DNA of 64,000 nt. It comes from Variovorax paradoxus (GTDB lineage: Bacteria > Pseudomonadota > Gammaproteobacteria > Burkholderiales > Burkholderiaceae_C). Positions 1 to 7,459 of the stretch are shown here, in pieces; the first letter of the stretch is position 1; the number at the start of each line of letters is the position of its first letter. The position numbers and the translations under genes are program-made. The stretch lies in assembly GCA_016806145.1 (NCBI GenBank), contig CP063166.1:4464001-4528000 (forward strand). The letters run 5' to 3'. The notes beneath the pieces were generated by a model, which saw only the letters and a program-made list of their open reading frames with translations, was not told the DNA's origin and made no database searches.

Positions 1-92
1 AGCCGGCGCGCTTCGTGCAGCGCATCGCGGCGGTCCGGGCGCCCGCCGCCGCGGAGGAGCCGCCGGCGCGCCATCCGCTGAAGGCCGCCTGA
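1..92 (+). CDS. C-terminal fragment of an unidentified protein
   Basis: An open frame with no start in the window runs to a TGA at 90-92 and gives about 29 residues ending in HPLKAA. The composition is Ala/Pro/Arg rich, like a flexible tail, and codon use matches the neighbouring genes. It reads in the same direction as dapA and ends 91 bp before it. Nothing in the fragment identifies a family, so no function is proposed. It could also be a chance open frame in GC-rich DNA. Confidence 0.4.
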   Translation, partial: PARFVQRIAAVRAPAAAEEPPARHPLKAA

Positions 93-144
93 CCACCCCC
101 TCGGGACCCGGGGCCGCCCGGGTGGCGGGCGGGGGGTGCGCTAT

Positions 145-150
145 TAGAAT
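145..150 (+). promoter_or_regulatory. possible -10 element of the dapA promoter
   Basis: TAGAAT lies in a short AT-rich patch inside very GC-rich DNA, 33 bp before the dapA start. No convincing -35 hexamer is seen 16-18 bp upstream, so this is only a candidate. Confidence 0.3.
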
Positions 151-183
151 GCGTGCTTTCGTCCACGACAAAGAGATTCCCCC

Positions 184-1074
184 TTGGAGCAACTCACAGG
201 CAGCATCGTCGCGCTGGCCACGCCGATGCACGACGACGGCAGCGTTGACTATCCCGCGCTGCGCCGGCTGATCGACTGGCACATCGACGAAGGCACCGAC
301 TGCCTCGGCGTCGTCGGCACCACCGGCGAATCGCCCACGGTCGACGTGGAAGAACACTGCGAAATCATCCGCGTGTCGGTCGAGCAGGCCCGGGGCCGCG
401 TGCCCGTCATGGCCGGCTGCGGCGCCAACTCGACCAAGGAAGCGATCGAGCTCGCCAAGTTCGCCAAGGGCGTGGGTGCCAATTCCCAGCTCCAGGTCGT
501 CCCCTACTACAACAAGCCCACGCAAGAGGGCCAGTACCAGCACTTCAAGGCCATCGCCGAAGCCGTGGGCGACCTGCCCACCGTGCTGTACAACGTGCCC
601 GGCCGCACGGTCGCCGATATGGCGCACGACACCGTGCTGCGCCTGGCCCAGGTGCCCGGCATCATCGGCATCAAGGAAGCCACCGGCAACATCGAGCGCG
701 CGCAGTGGCTGATCCGCGACCTGCCCGAGCGCTTCGCCGTCTACTCGGGCGACGACCCGACCGCCGTGGCGCTCATGCTGTGCGGCGGCAAGGGCAACAT
801 CAGCGTCACGGCCAACGTGGCGCCGCGCAAGATGCACGAGCTGTGCGTGGCCGCGCTCGCGGGCGACGTGAAGCGCGCGATGCAGATCCAGTTCGAGCTG
901 ATGCCGCTGCACCGCAACCTCTTCGTCGAACCCAATCCGATTCCGCTCAAGTGGGCCATGTCCCGCCTCGGCCTCTGCGGCGGTGCGCTGCGGCTGCCGC
1001 TGACCGAGCTCTCCGAGGCCAGCCGTCCGGCGGTCGAGGCCGCGCTACGCGCGACCGGGCTGCTCAAGGACTGA
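184..1074 (+). CDS. dapA: 4-hydroxy-tetrahydrodipicolinate synthase
   Basis: DapA condenses pyruvate with aspartate semialdehyde in the cytosol, the first committed step to diaminopimelate and lysine. The 296-residue product has the usual family length. Visible landmarks are the GTTGES loop at 45-50 (Thr46/Thr47), Tyr136 in VLYNVPGRT, and the Schiff-base lysine Lys164 in [11 protein letters not shown]. The start is TTG, preceded by an AAAGAG ribosome-binding site. The segment [15 protein letters not shown] is a mildly unusual form of the loop that normally reads GADAVL.VTPYYNKP. A 157-bp gap separates it from bamC, the classical dapA-bamC arrangement of proteobacteria. Confidence 0.96.
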   Translation: MEQLTGSIVALATPMHDDGSVDYPALRRLIDWHIDEGTDCLGVVGTTGESPTVDVEEHCEIIRVSVEQARGRVPVMAGCGANSTKEAIELAKFAKGVGANSQLQVVPYYNKPTQEGQYQHFKAIAEAVGDLPTVLYNVPGRTVADMAHDTVLRLAQVPGIIGIKEATGNIERAQWLIRDLPERFAVYSGDDPTAVALMLCGGKGNISVTANVAPRKMHELCVAALAGDVKRAMQIQFELMPLHRNLFVEPNPIPLKWAMSRLGLCGGALRLPLTELSEASRPAVEAALRATGLLKD

Positions 1075-1231
1075 TGCGCGCCGACGCGCCCTCCCCCTCC
1101 ACAATCCCTCCACGATCTTCTTTTACCCTGCCGCGTCCGAGGTTAAGCAACCTTTTGCCTGAACCGAGCTCAGAACGGGCGGGCACAGCGGCCCATCGAT
1201 TGACCGAACCATTCCAACAAGGAAGACGACG

Positions 1232-2314
1232 TTGAAGTACCTCTCGCGATTCGCACTCCTGGCCCTCGTCGCCAGCCTCGCCGCCTGCTCCGTTCTCGAG
1301 AGCGACAAGATCGACTACAAGAGCGCCGGCAAGGCCCCGACGCTCGAAGTGCCGCCCGACCTGTCCCAGCTCGCGCGTGACAACCGCTACGCCATCCCCG
1401 GCGGTGCCGTCACCGCCAACTCCTACCAGACCGGCGTCGCCAACGCGCCGGGCGTGCCCACCGCCGTCTCCAACCTCGGCGACGTGCGCATGGAGCGCAC
1501 CGGCTCGCAGCGCTGGCTGGTCGTCAACCGCTCGCCCGACCAGCTCTGGGATCCGGTCAAGGACTTCTGGCAGGAAAGCGGCTTCCTGCTGACCACCGAG
1601 CAGCGCAACCTCGGCATCATGGAAACCGACTGGGCCGAGAACCGCGCCAAGCTGCCGCAGGACATCATCCGCGGCACGCTGGGCAAGCTGGTCGACTCGG
1701 TCTACTCCACCGGCGAACTCGACCGCTTCCGCACCCGCATGGAACGCACGCCGACCGGCACCGAGATCTACATCAGCCACCGTGGCATGCAGGAGGTCTA
1801 CACGACCACGCGCCAGGACCAGACCGTCTGGCAGCCGCGTCCGTCCGACCCCGAACTCGAAGCCGAATTCCTGCGCCGCCTGATGGTCAAGCTCGGCGTC
1901 TCGCAGGAGCAGGCCAAGCAGGTCGCGGCCACCGCCGCCGCGGCACCGGTGCAGACCGCCCGCGTGTCCAACGTCGGCGGCCAGCCGATCGTGCAGCTCA
2001 ACGACGGCTTCGACCGCGCATGGCGCCGCGTCGGCCTCGCGCTCGACCGCACCGGCTTCACGGTGGAAGACCGCGACCGCAGCGCCGGCGTCTACTTCGT
2101 GCGCTACGTGCCGCCGAACCCCGACAAGAAGGAGCCCGGCTTCTTCGGCAAGCTGTTCAGCTCGAGCAAGACCGAGTCGCCGCTCAAGTTCCGCATCCTG
2201 ATCAAGAGCCAGGGCGAGAGCAGCACGGTGTCGGTGCAGAACGAAGCCGGCGCGCCCGAGACCTCGGTCAACGCCGAGCGCATCGTCAAGGTCATCGCCG
2301 ACGACCTGAGGTAA
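1232..2314 (+). CDS. bamC: outer-membrane assembly lipoprotein BamC
   Basis: BamC (NlpB) is a lipoprotein of the BAM complex, which folds beta-barrel proteins into the outer membrane. The 360-residue product starts at TTG with an AAGGAAGA ribosome-binding site 6 bp upstream. A short signal peptide ends in the lipobox LAAC with Cys19 as the lipidation site. The early conserved segment around APTLEVPPDLSQL matches the unstructured BamC N-terminus that contacts BamD, and two helix-grip-like domains follow. It lies just downstream of dapA, as in many proteobacteria, and 5 bp before the next gene, which suggests one transcript. Confidence 0.93.
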   Translation: MKYLSRFALLALVASLAACSVLESDKIDYKSAGKAPTLEVPPDLSQLARDNRYAIPGGAVTANSYQTGVANAPGVPTAVSNLGDVRMERTGSQRWLVVNRSPDQLWDPVKDFWQESGFLLTTEQRNLGIMETDWAENRAKLPQDIIRGTLGKLVDSVYSTGELDRFRTRMERTPTGTEIYISHRGMQEVYTTTRQDQTVWQPRPSDPELEAEFLRRLMVKLGVSQEQAKQVAATAAAAPVQTARVSNVGGQPIVQLNDGFDRAWRRVGLALDRTGFTVEDRDRSAGVYFVRYVPPNPDKKEPGFFGKLFSSSKTESPLKFRILIKSQGESSTVSVQNEAGAPETSVNAERIVKVIADDLR

Positions 2315-2319
2315 GTCCC

Positions 2320-3096
2320 ATGCTCCGCTTCCGAAGCCTCGGCAGCGGCAGCACGGGCAATGCCGCGCTGGTCGAGGCGACCAGCGGCGGCCGCACTTCC
2401 CGGCTCCTGATCGACTGCGGCTTCGGCATCCGCCAGCTCGATCAGCGGCTGGCCCGCGCCGGGCTCGCCGCGAGCGACATCGATGCCATCTTCGTCACGC
2501 ACGAACACGGCGATCACATCGGCTGCGCCCACACCCTCTCGCGGCGCAACCGCATTCCCGTCTGGATGAGCGAAGGCACCTGGCTCGCCACGGGCGGGCG
2601 CGACTTCGAAGGGCAGCTGCGCCTCGCGCGCGACGACGAGGACTTCGCGGTCGGCGATCTCTCGGTGCATCCCTTCACCGTGCCGCACGATGCGCGCGAG
2701 CCGCTGCAGCTGCGCTGCACCGACGGCAATCGCACGCTCGGCGTGCTGACCGACCTCGGCCATGCCACCACCCACGTGCTTGCGCGATTGGGCGGCGCGC
2801 ATTCGCTGCTGCTGGAGTTCAACCACGACAGCGAGCTGCTGGCCAACTCGGCCTATCCGCCGTTCCTGAAGATGCGCGTGGGCGGCAACTACGGCCACCT
2901 CTCGAACCAGGCCGCCGCGGACATCGCGCGCGCGCTGCTGCACGACGGGCTGCGCCACGTGGTCGCGGCGCACCTGAGCGAACAGAACAACCGGCCCGAG
3001 ATCGTGCGTCAGCTGATGGCACAGGCACTCGGCGGCGACGAGGCCGAGATGCTCACCGCGAGCGCGGCCGAAGGCTCGCCCTGGCTCGACGTGTGA
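2320..3096 (+). CDS. metallo-beta-lactamase-fold hydrolase (YycJ/WalJ-like)
   Basis: A 258-residue cytosolic protein with the metallo-beta-lactamase metal site HEHGDH at 61-66 and the N-terminal strand signature SLGSGSTGN typical of the YycJ/WalJ/VicX group. More conserved metal-ligand regions follow (VLTDLGH; LLLEFNHD; AAHLSEQNN). Related proteins are thought to be nucleases or DNA-processing enzymes, but the substrate here is unknown. The gene begins 5 bp after the bamC stop and probably ends the dapA-bamC transcript at the hairpin at 3150-3172. The family is clear, the exact reaction is not. Confidence 0.85.
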   Translation: MLRFRSLGSGSTGNAALVEATSGGRTSRLLIDCGFGIRQLDQRLARAGLAASDIDAIFVTHEHGDHIGCAHTLSRRNRIPVWMSEGTWLATGGRDFEGQLRLARDDEDFAVGDLSVHPFTVPHDAREPLQLRCTDGNRTLGVLTDLGHATTHVLARLGGAHSLLLEFNHDSELLANSAYPPFLKMRVGGNYGHLSNQAAADIARALLHDGLRHVVAAHLSEQNNRPEIVRQLMAQALGGDEAEMLTASAAEGSPWLDV

Positions 3097-3149
3097 ACAC
3101 ACGCGTTCGATCGGTAGCCGATCGAAAGGCGATTGAAAGCCCCATGAAG

Positions 3150-3172
3150 AAAGCCGCCCTGGAGGCGGCTTT
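3150..3172. terminator. bidirectional hairpin terminator
   Basis: A perfect 9-bp stem AAAGCCGCC (3150-3158) / GGCGGCTTT (3164-3172) with a 5-nt loop sits between two convergent genes. Short T-rich tails follow on both strands. Confidence 0.75.
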
Positions 3173-3192
3173 GCTTCGTGTGCGGCGACGGC

Positions 3193-3483
3193 TTACTTGC
3201 TCGGCGCTTCGCCCTTCTTCGCGGCTTCGGTCGCGGCATTGGCCGCATCGAGTGCCGACGACGCGGCCGCCGAGGGTGCCGATGCGCCCGCCGACGGAGC
3301 CGATGCGGCAGGTGCGGGTGCGGGTGCGGGTGCGGGTGCGGGTGCGGGGGCCGGCGCGGGCTCGGTCACGGGCGCGGGCGGCGGCGTGGTCACGGCGGGC
3401 GCCGCATCCTCCTTCTTGCCGCAAGCCACCAGGGCGGAAGCGGCGAGCAGCGAGGCGAGCAGGACGGACGTTGTCTTCTTCAT
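3193..3483 (-). CDS. small Ala/Pro-rich lipoprotein
   Basis: A 96-residue predicted lipoprotein. The signal peptide MKKTTSVLLASLLAASALVAC has a LVAC lipobox with Cys21, followed by a charged GKKEDA linker, an alternating Ala-Pro run at about residues 42-60, and an Ala/Ser-rich C-terminus ending in AAKKGEAPSK. The Ala-Pro run is encoded by six perfect tandem hexamers. The layout suggests a short extended or wall-spanning periplasmic tether, which is inference. A -10-like TAGAAT lies at 3532-3527 on this strand, about 45 bp upstream of the start. Such proteins are usually annotated only as hypothetical. The reading frame and signal peptide are convincing. Confidence 0.8.
   Translation of the reverse strand: MKKTTSVLLASLLAASALVACGKKEDAAPAVTTPPPAPVTEPAPAPAPAPAPAPAPAPAASAPSAGASAPSAAASSALDAANAATEAAKKGEAPSK
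3311..3346. repeat. six tandem GGTGCG hexamers
   Basis: Six perfect consecutive copies of GGTGCG encode Ala-Pro dipeptides on the minus strand within the lipoprotein gene. The array is in frame, so slippage would change the rod length in steps of two residues without a frameshift. Confidence 0.9.
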
Positions 3484-3583
3484 GAAAAGGCTCCTTTGGC
3501 AATGAAGGTCTTGAGGGACGAAAAAAATTCTAGACCCGCATGCCGTCGCTCTTATGTCTGGCCGCGGGATTCGCGGCATTGGC

Positions 3584-4099
3584 TTACAAGCCCAGCGTGC
3601 TCGCGGGAAAGGCGGGCCGGGCCTGGCGCCAGCATTCCTCGATCGACTCGCGCAGTGCGCTGCGCGCGCGTGCATCGGCGCTGCTGAGACCGCGGCCATG
3701 CTCGACGTCGATGCGATGAATGAACCACGAGGGCGTCCACCACGCGCTCGGCACGCCGCTGCCGGCCTGCGCATGCGGCACGCGCAGCGCGCGGCACTCG
3801 ACGATGTGGTCCCAGGTGCGGCGCCAGCCGACGAAGCGCGCATGCCGGCGCTCCATGCCGTCGAAGCGCTCGGCCAGCAGCACCAGCCTGCGGCCGCTGG
3901 CCGACCAGGCCTGCAGCGCCTCGATGCTCGCGCGCTCGCCCAGCGGCCAGTCGGCGAAGTCGGGGTCGCTGAAGATCAGTTCCTTCCAGCCCTGCCGCGC
4001 GGCCGACGCGAGCGCGGTGCGCAGCAGTTGGTCGAATGCCTCGCGGCCATCGAAGCGGCCCTCGGGCAGCGGCGACGGCAACGCGGTGTCACTCGGCAT
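3584..4099 (-). CDS. conserved hypothetical protein coupled to the RoxA-like gene
   Basis: A 171-residue soluble protein starting MPSDTALPSPLPEG. It has no signal peptide and no membrane segment. Its recognisable core (ELIFSDPDFADWPLGE, then LVLLAERFDGMERRHARF and TWDHIVECRAL) looks like a small Rossmann-type or PLD-like fold that I cannot name. The start overlaps the end of the upstream RoxA-like gene by 11 bp, which implies translational coupling. A longer reading from 4144 is possible, but the added residues look non-coding. Function unknown. Confidence 0.7.
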   Translation of the reverse strand: MPSDTALPSPLPEGRFDGREAFDQLLRTALASAARQGWKELIFSDPDFADWPLGERASIEALQAWSASGRRLVLLAERFDGMERRHARFVGWRRTWDHIVECRALRVPHAQAGSGVPSAWWTPSWFIHRIDVEHGRGLSSADARARSALRESIEECWRQARPAFPASTLGL

Positions 4100-5231
4100 G
4101 CAGCCAGCCCGCCTCGCACCATTCGGCCAGCAGCGACAGTGCATCGTCGCTGGCCTTCGCGAGTTCGCGCGGCCCGAGCGCGCGCCGGTCGGCGAGGCGC
4201 CGCATCAGCGTGGCATCGGCACCGCCCGCGCGAAAGCTCTCGCCGTTGATGTAGAGATGGCGCGCGTCGTAGAGCATGCGCGTGCGACGGTCCAGCCGCA
4301 CCGCATGCAGCTCGTCGGGCGCCTCGCCGCCATCGTCGAACCAGGTGCTGGCCTTGGGCTCGGTCAGCGACTCGCCGAGCGCGCGGTCGATCGCATCGGG
4401 ATCGCGCAAGGCCATCTCGACGGCCTTGCGCGCGAAGGCCTGCAGCGCGGCGGGCATGGCGCCGGGCGCCTCGACCGCGGGCTGCGCGGGATCGCGATAG
4501 CGCACGGCGGCCGACGGGCCCGCGTCCTCGAGTTCGTCGGCATGGGCCTGCGCGATGCGCGCGAGCAGATCGGCGCCGAGCTCGCCCGCGGACGGCGAAC
4601 GCAGCCCGATCGAGAAGGTCATGCAGTCGCCGCCGACCGCCACGCCATCGTGCGCATAGCGCGGCGGCAGGTAGAGCATGTCGCCGGGCTCGAGCACGAA
4701 GCTCTGCTCGGGCTCGAAGCGCTCGAGGATCTTGAGCGGAACGTCGGGCTGCAGCCGCAGGTCGCCCTGCTTGCCGATGGACCAGCGGCGCCGGCCCTGC
4801 GCCTGCAGCAGGAACACGTCGTAGCTGTCGAAATGCGCGCCCACGCCGCCGCCGTCGCTCGCGTAGCTGATCATCAGGTCGTCGAGCCGCGCGTCGGGCA
4901 GGAAGCTGAACTGCCGCAACAGCGCATGGATGCCCTCGTGGTGCAGGTCCACGCCCTGCACCAGCAGGGTCCAGGCGGCCTGCTTCAGCGAGGGCAGCGA
5001 GCGGCGCGGCAGCGGGCCGTGCTTTAGGCTCCAGCCGGCCTTGCCGTGGCGGATCAGCCGGGATTCGACCTCCTCGCGTTCGGCCAGCGCGAACAGCGCG
5101 GAACGGTCGATGGGTGGCACCATGTCGGGCACCGCCTGTCGCACCAGCAGCGGTTTCTTCTGCCAGTGCCGCCGCATGAACTGCGCGGCGCTCAGGCCGC
5201 CCAGCAGGGGCAGCGGTGTTGTGATCTCCAT
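4089..5231 (-). CDS. roxA: RoxA/YcfD-type JmjC ribosomal protein L16 arginine hydroxylase
   Basis: A 380-residue cupin/JmjC Fe(II)/2-oxoglutarate oxygenase. The metal triad is visible as His133-x-Asp135 in GAHFDSYDVF and His194 in YLPPRYAHDG, with GDMLYLPP typical of the YcfD/RoxA group. The E. coli homologue hydroxylates an arginine of ribosomal protein L16. A C-terminal winged-helix-like region follows. I chose the ATG at 5231. A TTG at 5246 would add five residues and share a base with the divergent slyD-like start. Only 14 bp separate the two genes, so at least one promoter must lie inside the other gene's coding sequence. Confidence 0.85.
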   Translation of the reverse strand: MEITTPLPLLGGLSAAQFMRRHWQKKPLLVRQAVPDMVPPIDRSALFALAEREEVESRLIRHGKAGWSLKHGPLPRRSLPSLKQAAWTLLVQGVDLHHEGIHALLRQFSFLPDARLDDLMISYASDGGGVGAHFDSYDVFLLQAQGRRRWSIGKQGDLRLQPDVPLKILERFEPEQSFVLEPGDMLYLPPRYAHDGVAVGGDCMTFSIGLRSPSAGELGADLLARIAQAHADELEDAGPSAAVRYRDPAQPAVEAPGAMPAALQAFARKAVEMALRDPDAIDRALGESLTEPKASTWFDDGGEAPDELHAVRLDRRTRMLYDARHLYINGESFRAGGADATLMRRLADRRALGPRELAKASDDALSLLAEWCEAGWLHAE

Positions 5232-5245
5232 GGGAGAATTCTGCA

Positions 5246-5770
5246 ATGGAAATCTCTGAACAATGCGTGGTCGGCCTGACCTGGACCCTGAAAGACACGC
5301 TCGGCGATGTGCTGGACGTGCTCGACGAACCGGTCGAATTCCTGATCGGCGGCGACGATCTGTTCGACGTGATCGAGGCGGCCCTGCAGGGCCATGAGCC
5401 CGGCGACCGCGTCCAGCTGCAGGTCGAGCCCGAACAAGGCTTCGGCGACTTCAACGACCAGCTGCTCTTCCTCGAGCCGCGCGCCCTCTTCCCCGAAGGC
5501 ACCGAGGAAGGCATGAGCTTCGAGGGCAGCGCGCTGCCCGCGGGCGTGAGCGAGAACATCCCGAAGGATGCGATGTACACGGTGTCCGAGATCTACCCCG
5601 AGCACCTCGTGCTCGACGGCAACCATCCGCTGGCGGGCATCGCGATCCGGCTCGACATCCTCGTGCGTTCGGTGCGCGAAGCCACCGAGGAAGAGATCGG
5701 CCGCGGCACCGCGGGCACGGCCTTCTTCAAGGTGCAGCCGGTCTCGCCGGGCAACGGCACGCTGCACTGA
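5246..5770 (+). CDS. SlyD-like FKBP-type peptidyl-prolyl isomerase
   Basis: A 174-residue cytosolic FKBP-type isomerase of the SlyD group. It shows an acidic FKBP N-terminus, the segment EFLIGGDDLFDVIEAALQGHEPGDRV that precedes the inserted-flap chaperone domain, and VDGNHPLAG-like LVLDGNHPLAGI at about 126-137. It lacks the long His-rich metal-binding tail of E. coli SlyD. GGGAG at 5232-5236 serves as ribosome-binding site within the 14-bp divergent gap. A strong intrinsic terminator follows at 5792-5818. Family confidence is high. The precise name (slyD versus fkpB) is open. Confidence 0.9.
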   Translation: MEISEQCVVGLTWTLKDTLGDVLDVLDEPVEFLIGGDDLFDVIEAALQGHEPGDRVQLQVEPEQGFGDFNDQLLFLEPRALFPEGTEEGMSFEGSALPAGVSENIPKDAMYTVSEIYPEHLVLDGNHPLAGIAIRLDILVRSVREATEEEIGRGTAGTAFFKVQPVSPGNGTLH

Positions 5771-5791
5771 TCCCTCGACCGCATCAACGAC

Positions 5792-5818
5792 AAAGCCGGG
5801 CAGAGCCCGGCTTTTTTT
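5792..5818 (+). terminator. intrinsic terminator after the SlyD-like gene
   Basis: A perfect 9-bp stem AAAGCCGGG (5792-5800) / CCCGGCTTT (5806-5814), a 5-nt loop and a run of seven T (5812-5818). Confidence 0.92.
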
Positions 5819-5846
5819 CGACCGATGCGATCCGGCGATCGCAGGA

Positions 5847-6347
5847 CTACATGCGCGAGAGCTGGCCGTTGTCGATGCGCACGCGGTCGCCGATGCGCAG
5901 GTCGCCCGGGTGCTGCACGTCGAAGGCACGGTAGCCGCCGCGGTCGGTCTGCACCGAGATGCGATAGCTCTCGTAGGCGCGCGGACCGTTCTGCTGCGCC
6001 TCGATGGTGTTGCCCAGCAGCGCACCGCCGATCACGCCGAGCGCGGTGGCCGCCGCGCGGCCGTTGCCACGGCCGAACTGGTTGCCCACCACGCCGCCGA
6101 TGACGCCGCCGGCCACGGCACCGCCACCGGTGGTGCCAGTGCCGGCGGTCTCGCTGCGCAGCACCTCGATGTTCGCCACGTGGCCGTACTCGACGTAGGC
6201 GGCCTCGCGGTAGGGCACGGCCTGCGGCGGCGGCTGGTAGGGATAGCGGGAGGTCTGGTAGACCGGTGCGGGTGCCACGCAGGCGGTGAGCGTGGCCAGG
6301 GCCAGCACGGATGCGGTGACGGAAACGAAGCGCATTGAGATCTTCAT
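5847..6347 (-). CDS. glycine-zipper 2TM-domain lipoprotein (SlyB/17-kDa antigen type)
   Basis: A 166-residue predicted outer-membrane lipoprotein. The signal peptide ends in LTAC with Cys23, followed by a Tyr/Pro-rich linker. A glycine-zipper hairpin (GGGAVAGGVIGGVVGNQFG, then ALGVIGGALLGN) lies at about 85-125, and a C-terminal domain ends GDRVRIDNGQLSRM. Such proteins (SlyB, Rickettsia 17-kDa family) help outer-membrane integrity. The start at 6347 is fixed by GGAG 9 bp upstream; a longer frame to 6398 has no such signal. The flanking 204-bp gap to dut holds nothing recognisable. Confidence 0.85.
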   Translation of the reverse strand: MKISMRFVSVTASVLALATLTACVAPAPVYQTSRYPYQPPPQAVPYREAAYVEYGHVANIEVLRSETAGTGTTGGGAVAGGVIGGVVGNQFGRGNGRAAATALGVIGGALLGNTIEAQQNGPRAYESYRISVQTDRGGYRAFDVQHPGDLRIGDRVRIDNGQLSRM

Positions 6348-6551
6348 GTTGAAAGGCTCCTCGGAAAGAACGGTGCGCCATGCGATGGAGCGGCGCACCC
6401 GCCTGTGTGTTCAACGCCGCAGTGGCCACGGCGATGACGCAAGGACACAAGCTGAAACCTGTGAGCCCCGCCCCGCTTCCGAGGTTCCTTTCTTTACCGC
6501 CGCGATACGCGCCGTTGCGCGCGGTTGCGCATCGCTGCAGTCAGCTGCCGG

Positions 6552-6998
6552 TCAGTGCTTGCCGGTGGAACCGTAGCCGCCCTCGCCGCGCTGCGTGGGC
6601 GCGAACTCGGTGACGACATGGAACTTCGCCTGCACCACCGGCACGATGACCAGCTGCGCGAGCCGCTCCATCGGCTGCAGCACGAAGGGCGTGTCGCTGC
6701 GGTTCCAGGCGCTGATCTTGAGCTCGCCCTGGTAATCGCTGTCGATCAGACCGACCAGGTTGCCCAGCACGATGCCGTGCTTGTGGCCCAGGCCCGAGCG
6801 CGGCAGGATCATCGCCGCATAGGCCGGGTCGCCGAGGTGGATCGCGATGCCGGTGCCCACCAGCTGCCAGGCATTGGGCTCCAGCGTGACGGGCGCATCG
6901 ATGCAGGCCCTGAGATCGAGCCCCGCGCTGCCGGGCGTGGCATAGGTGGGCAACTGTTCCACCATGCGGGGATCGAGGATGCGGACGTCGACTTTCAC
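6552..6998 (-). CDS. dut: dUTP diphosphatase
   Basis: Dut hydrolyses dUTP to dUMP and pyrophosphate, keeping uracil out of DNA and supplying thymidylate synthesis. The product is 148 residues, the normal trimeric length, and all motifs are present: GSAGLDLRA at 23-31, PRSGL at 66-70, [11 protein letters not shown] at 83-93 and the glycine-rich [10 protein letters not shown] at 137-146. The start is GTG, with AAGGAAAA upstream. It overlaps the previous gene's stop as GTGA, so translation is probably coupled to the membrane-protein gene, which in turn overlaps coaBC. The coaBC-dut pairing is classical. Confidence 0.96.
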   Translation of the reverse strand: MKVDVRILDPRMVEQLPTYATPGSAGLDLRACIDAPVTLEPNAWQLVGTGIAIHLGDPAYAAMILPRSGLGHKHGIVLGNLVGLIDSDYQGELKISAWNRSDTPFVLQPMERLAQLVIVPVVQAKFHVVTEFAPTQRGEGGYGSTGKH

Positions 6999-7459
6999 TT
7001 GCTTGCTTTTCCTTGTTGAGATTCGGTCCCGCGGCGGTTCGCCTCCTCGAGCACCTGCTGCCACTTGGCCGCGCCCGGGAAGGCCAGCGTCTTGAGCTTG
7101 CCGGCGAACCAGAACGCCAGGCCGGCCAGCACCACCAGCACGTAGATCGGCACGCCGATCGACCACAGGATCACGAAGGCCACGCCGGCCACGCCGAGGA
7201 TGGGTTTGGTGAGCGCACCGAAGGGCCCGCCCTGCGCGGACTCGGACCTGGCGGCCTTCGTGGCCGCGGCACGCGCGCGGGCCTGCGCCGGCGGCACCAC
7301 CGCGCCCGGTCCCGCGGTCTGCGTCATGCCGACGTCGAGGCCGTGTTCGCCGGTCACGTCCGCCTGGCCACGCCCGAGGTTGCGCGCGGCCTGGGCCGTC
7401 AGCCCCTCGACATAGCGCACGAAGTCGCCATTGGGCGGGGTGTTCCATTCAGCCTTCAT
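6995..7459 (-). CDS. membrane protein between coaBC and dut, unknown function
   Basis: A 154-residue protein with an Ala/Arg-rich N-terminal half and a hydrophobic hairpin at about 88-122 (two membrane segments around [15 protein letters not shown]). A short basic tail ends [11 protein letters not shown]. It overlaps coaBC by one base (TGATG) and dut by four (GTGA), so the three genes form one tightly coupled unit. It resembles no enzyme I know. An early segment, [14 protein letters not shown], is amphipathic. The overlaps make it a real gene; its job is unknown. Confidence 0.75.
   Translation of the reverse strand: MKAEWNTPPNGDFVRYVEGLTAQAARNLGRGQADVTGEHGLDVGMTQTAGPGAVVPPAQARARAAATKAARSESAQGGPFGALTKPILGVAGVAFVILWSIGVPIYVLVVLAGLAFWFAGKLKTLAFPGAAKWQQVLEEANRRGTESQQGKASK

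Noticed and set aside
3311..3346. Tandem repeats considered as a CRISPR-like array
   Set aside because: The units are contiguous hexamers without spacers, inside a coding sequence.
5234..5243. Firm assignment of two symmetric -10 elements in the 14-bp roxA/slyD gap
   Set aside because: The same bases include the slyD-like ribosome-binding site GGGAG and no -35 elements fit, so this is kept only as a possibility.
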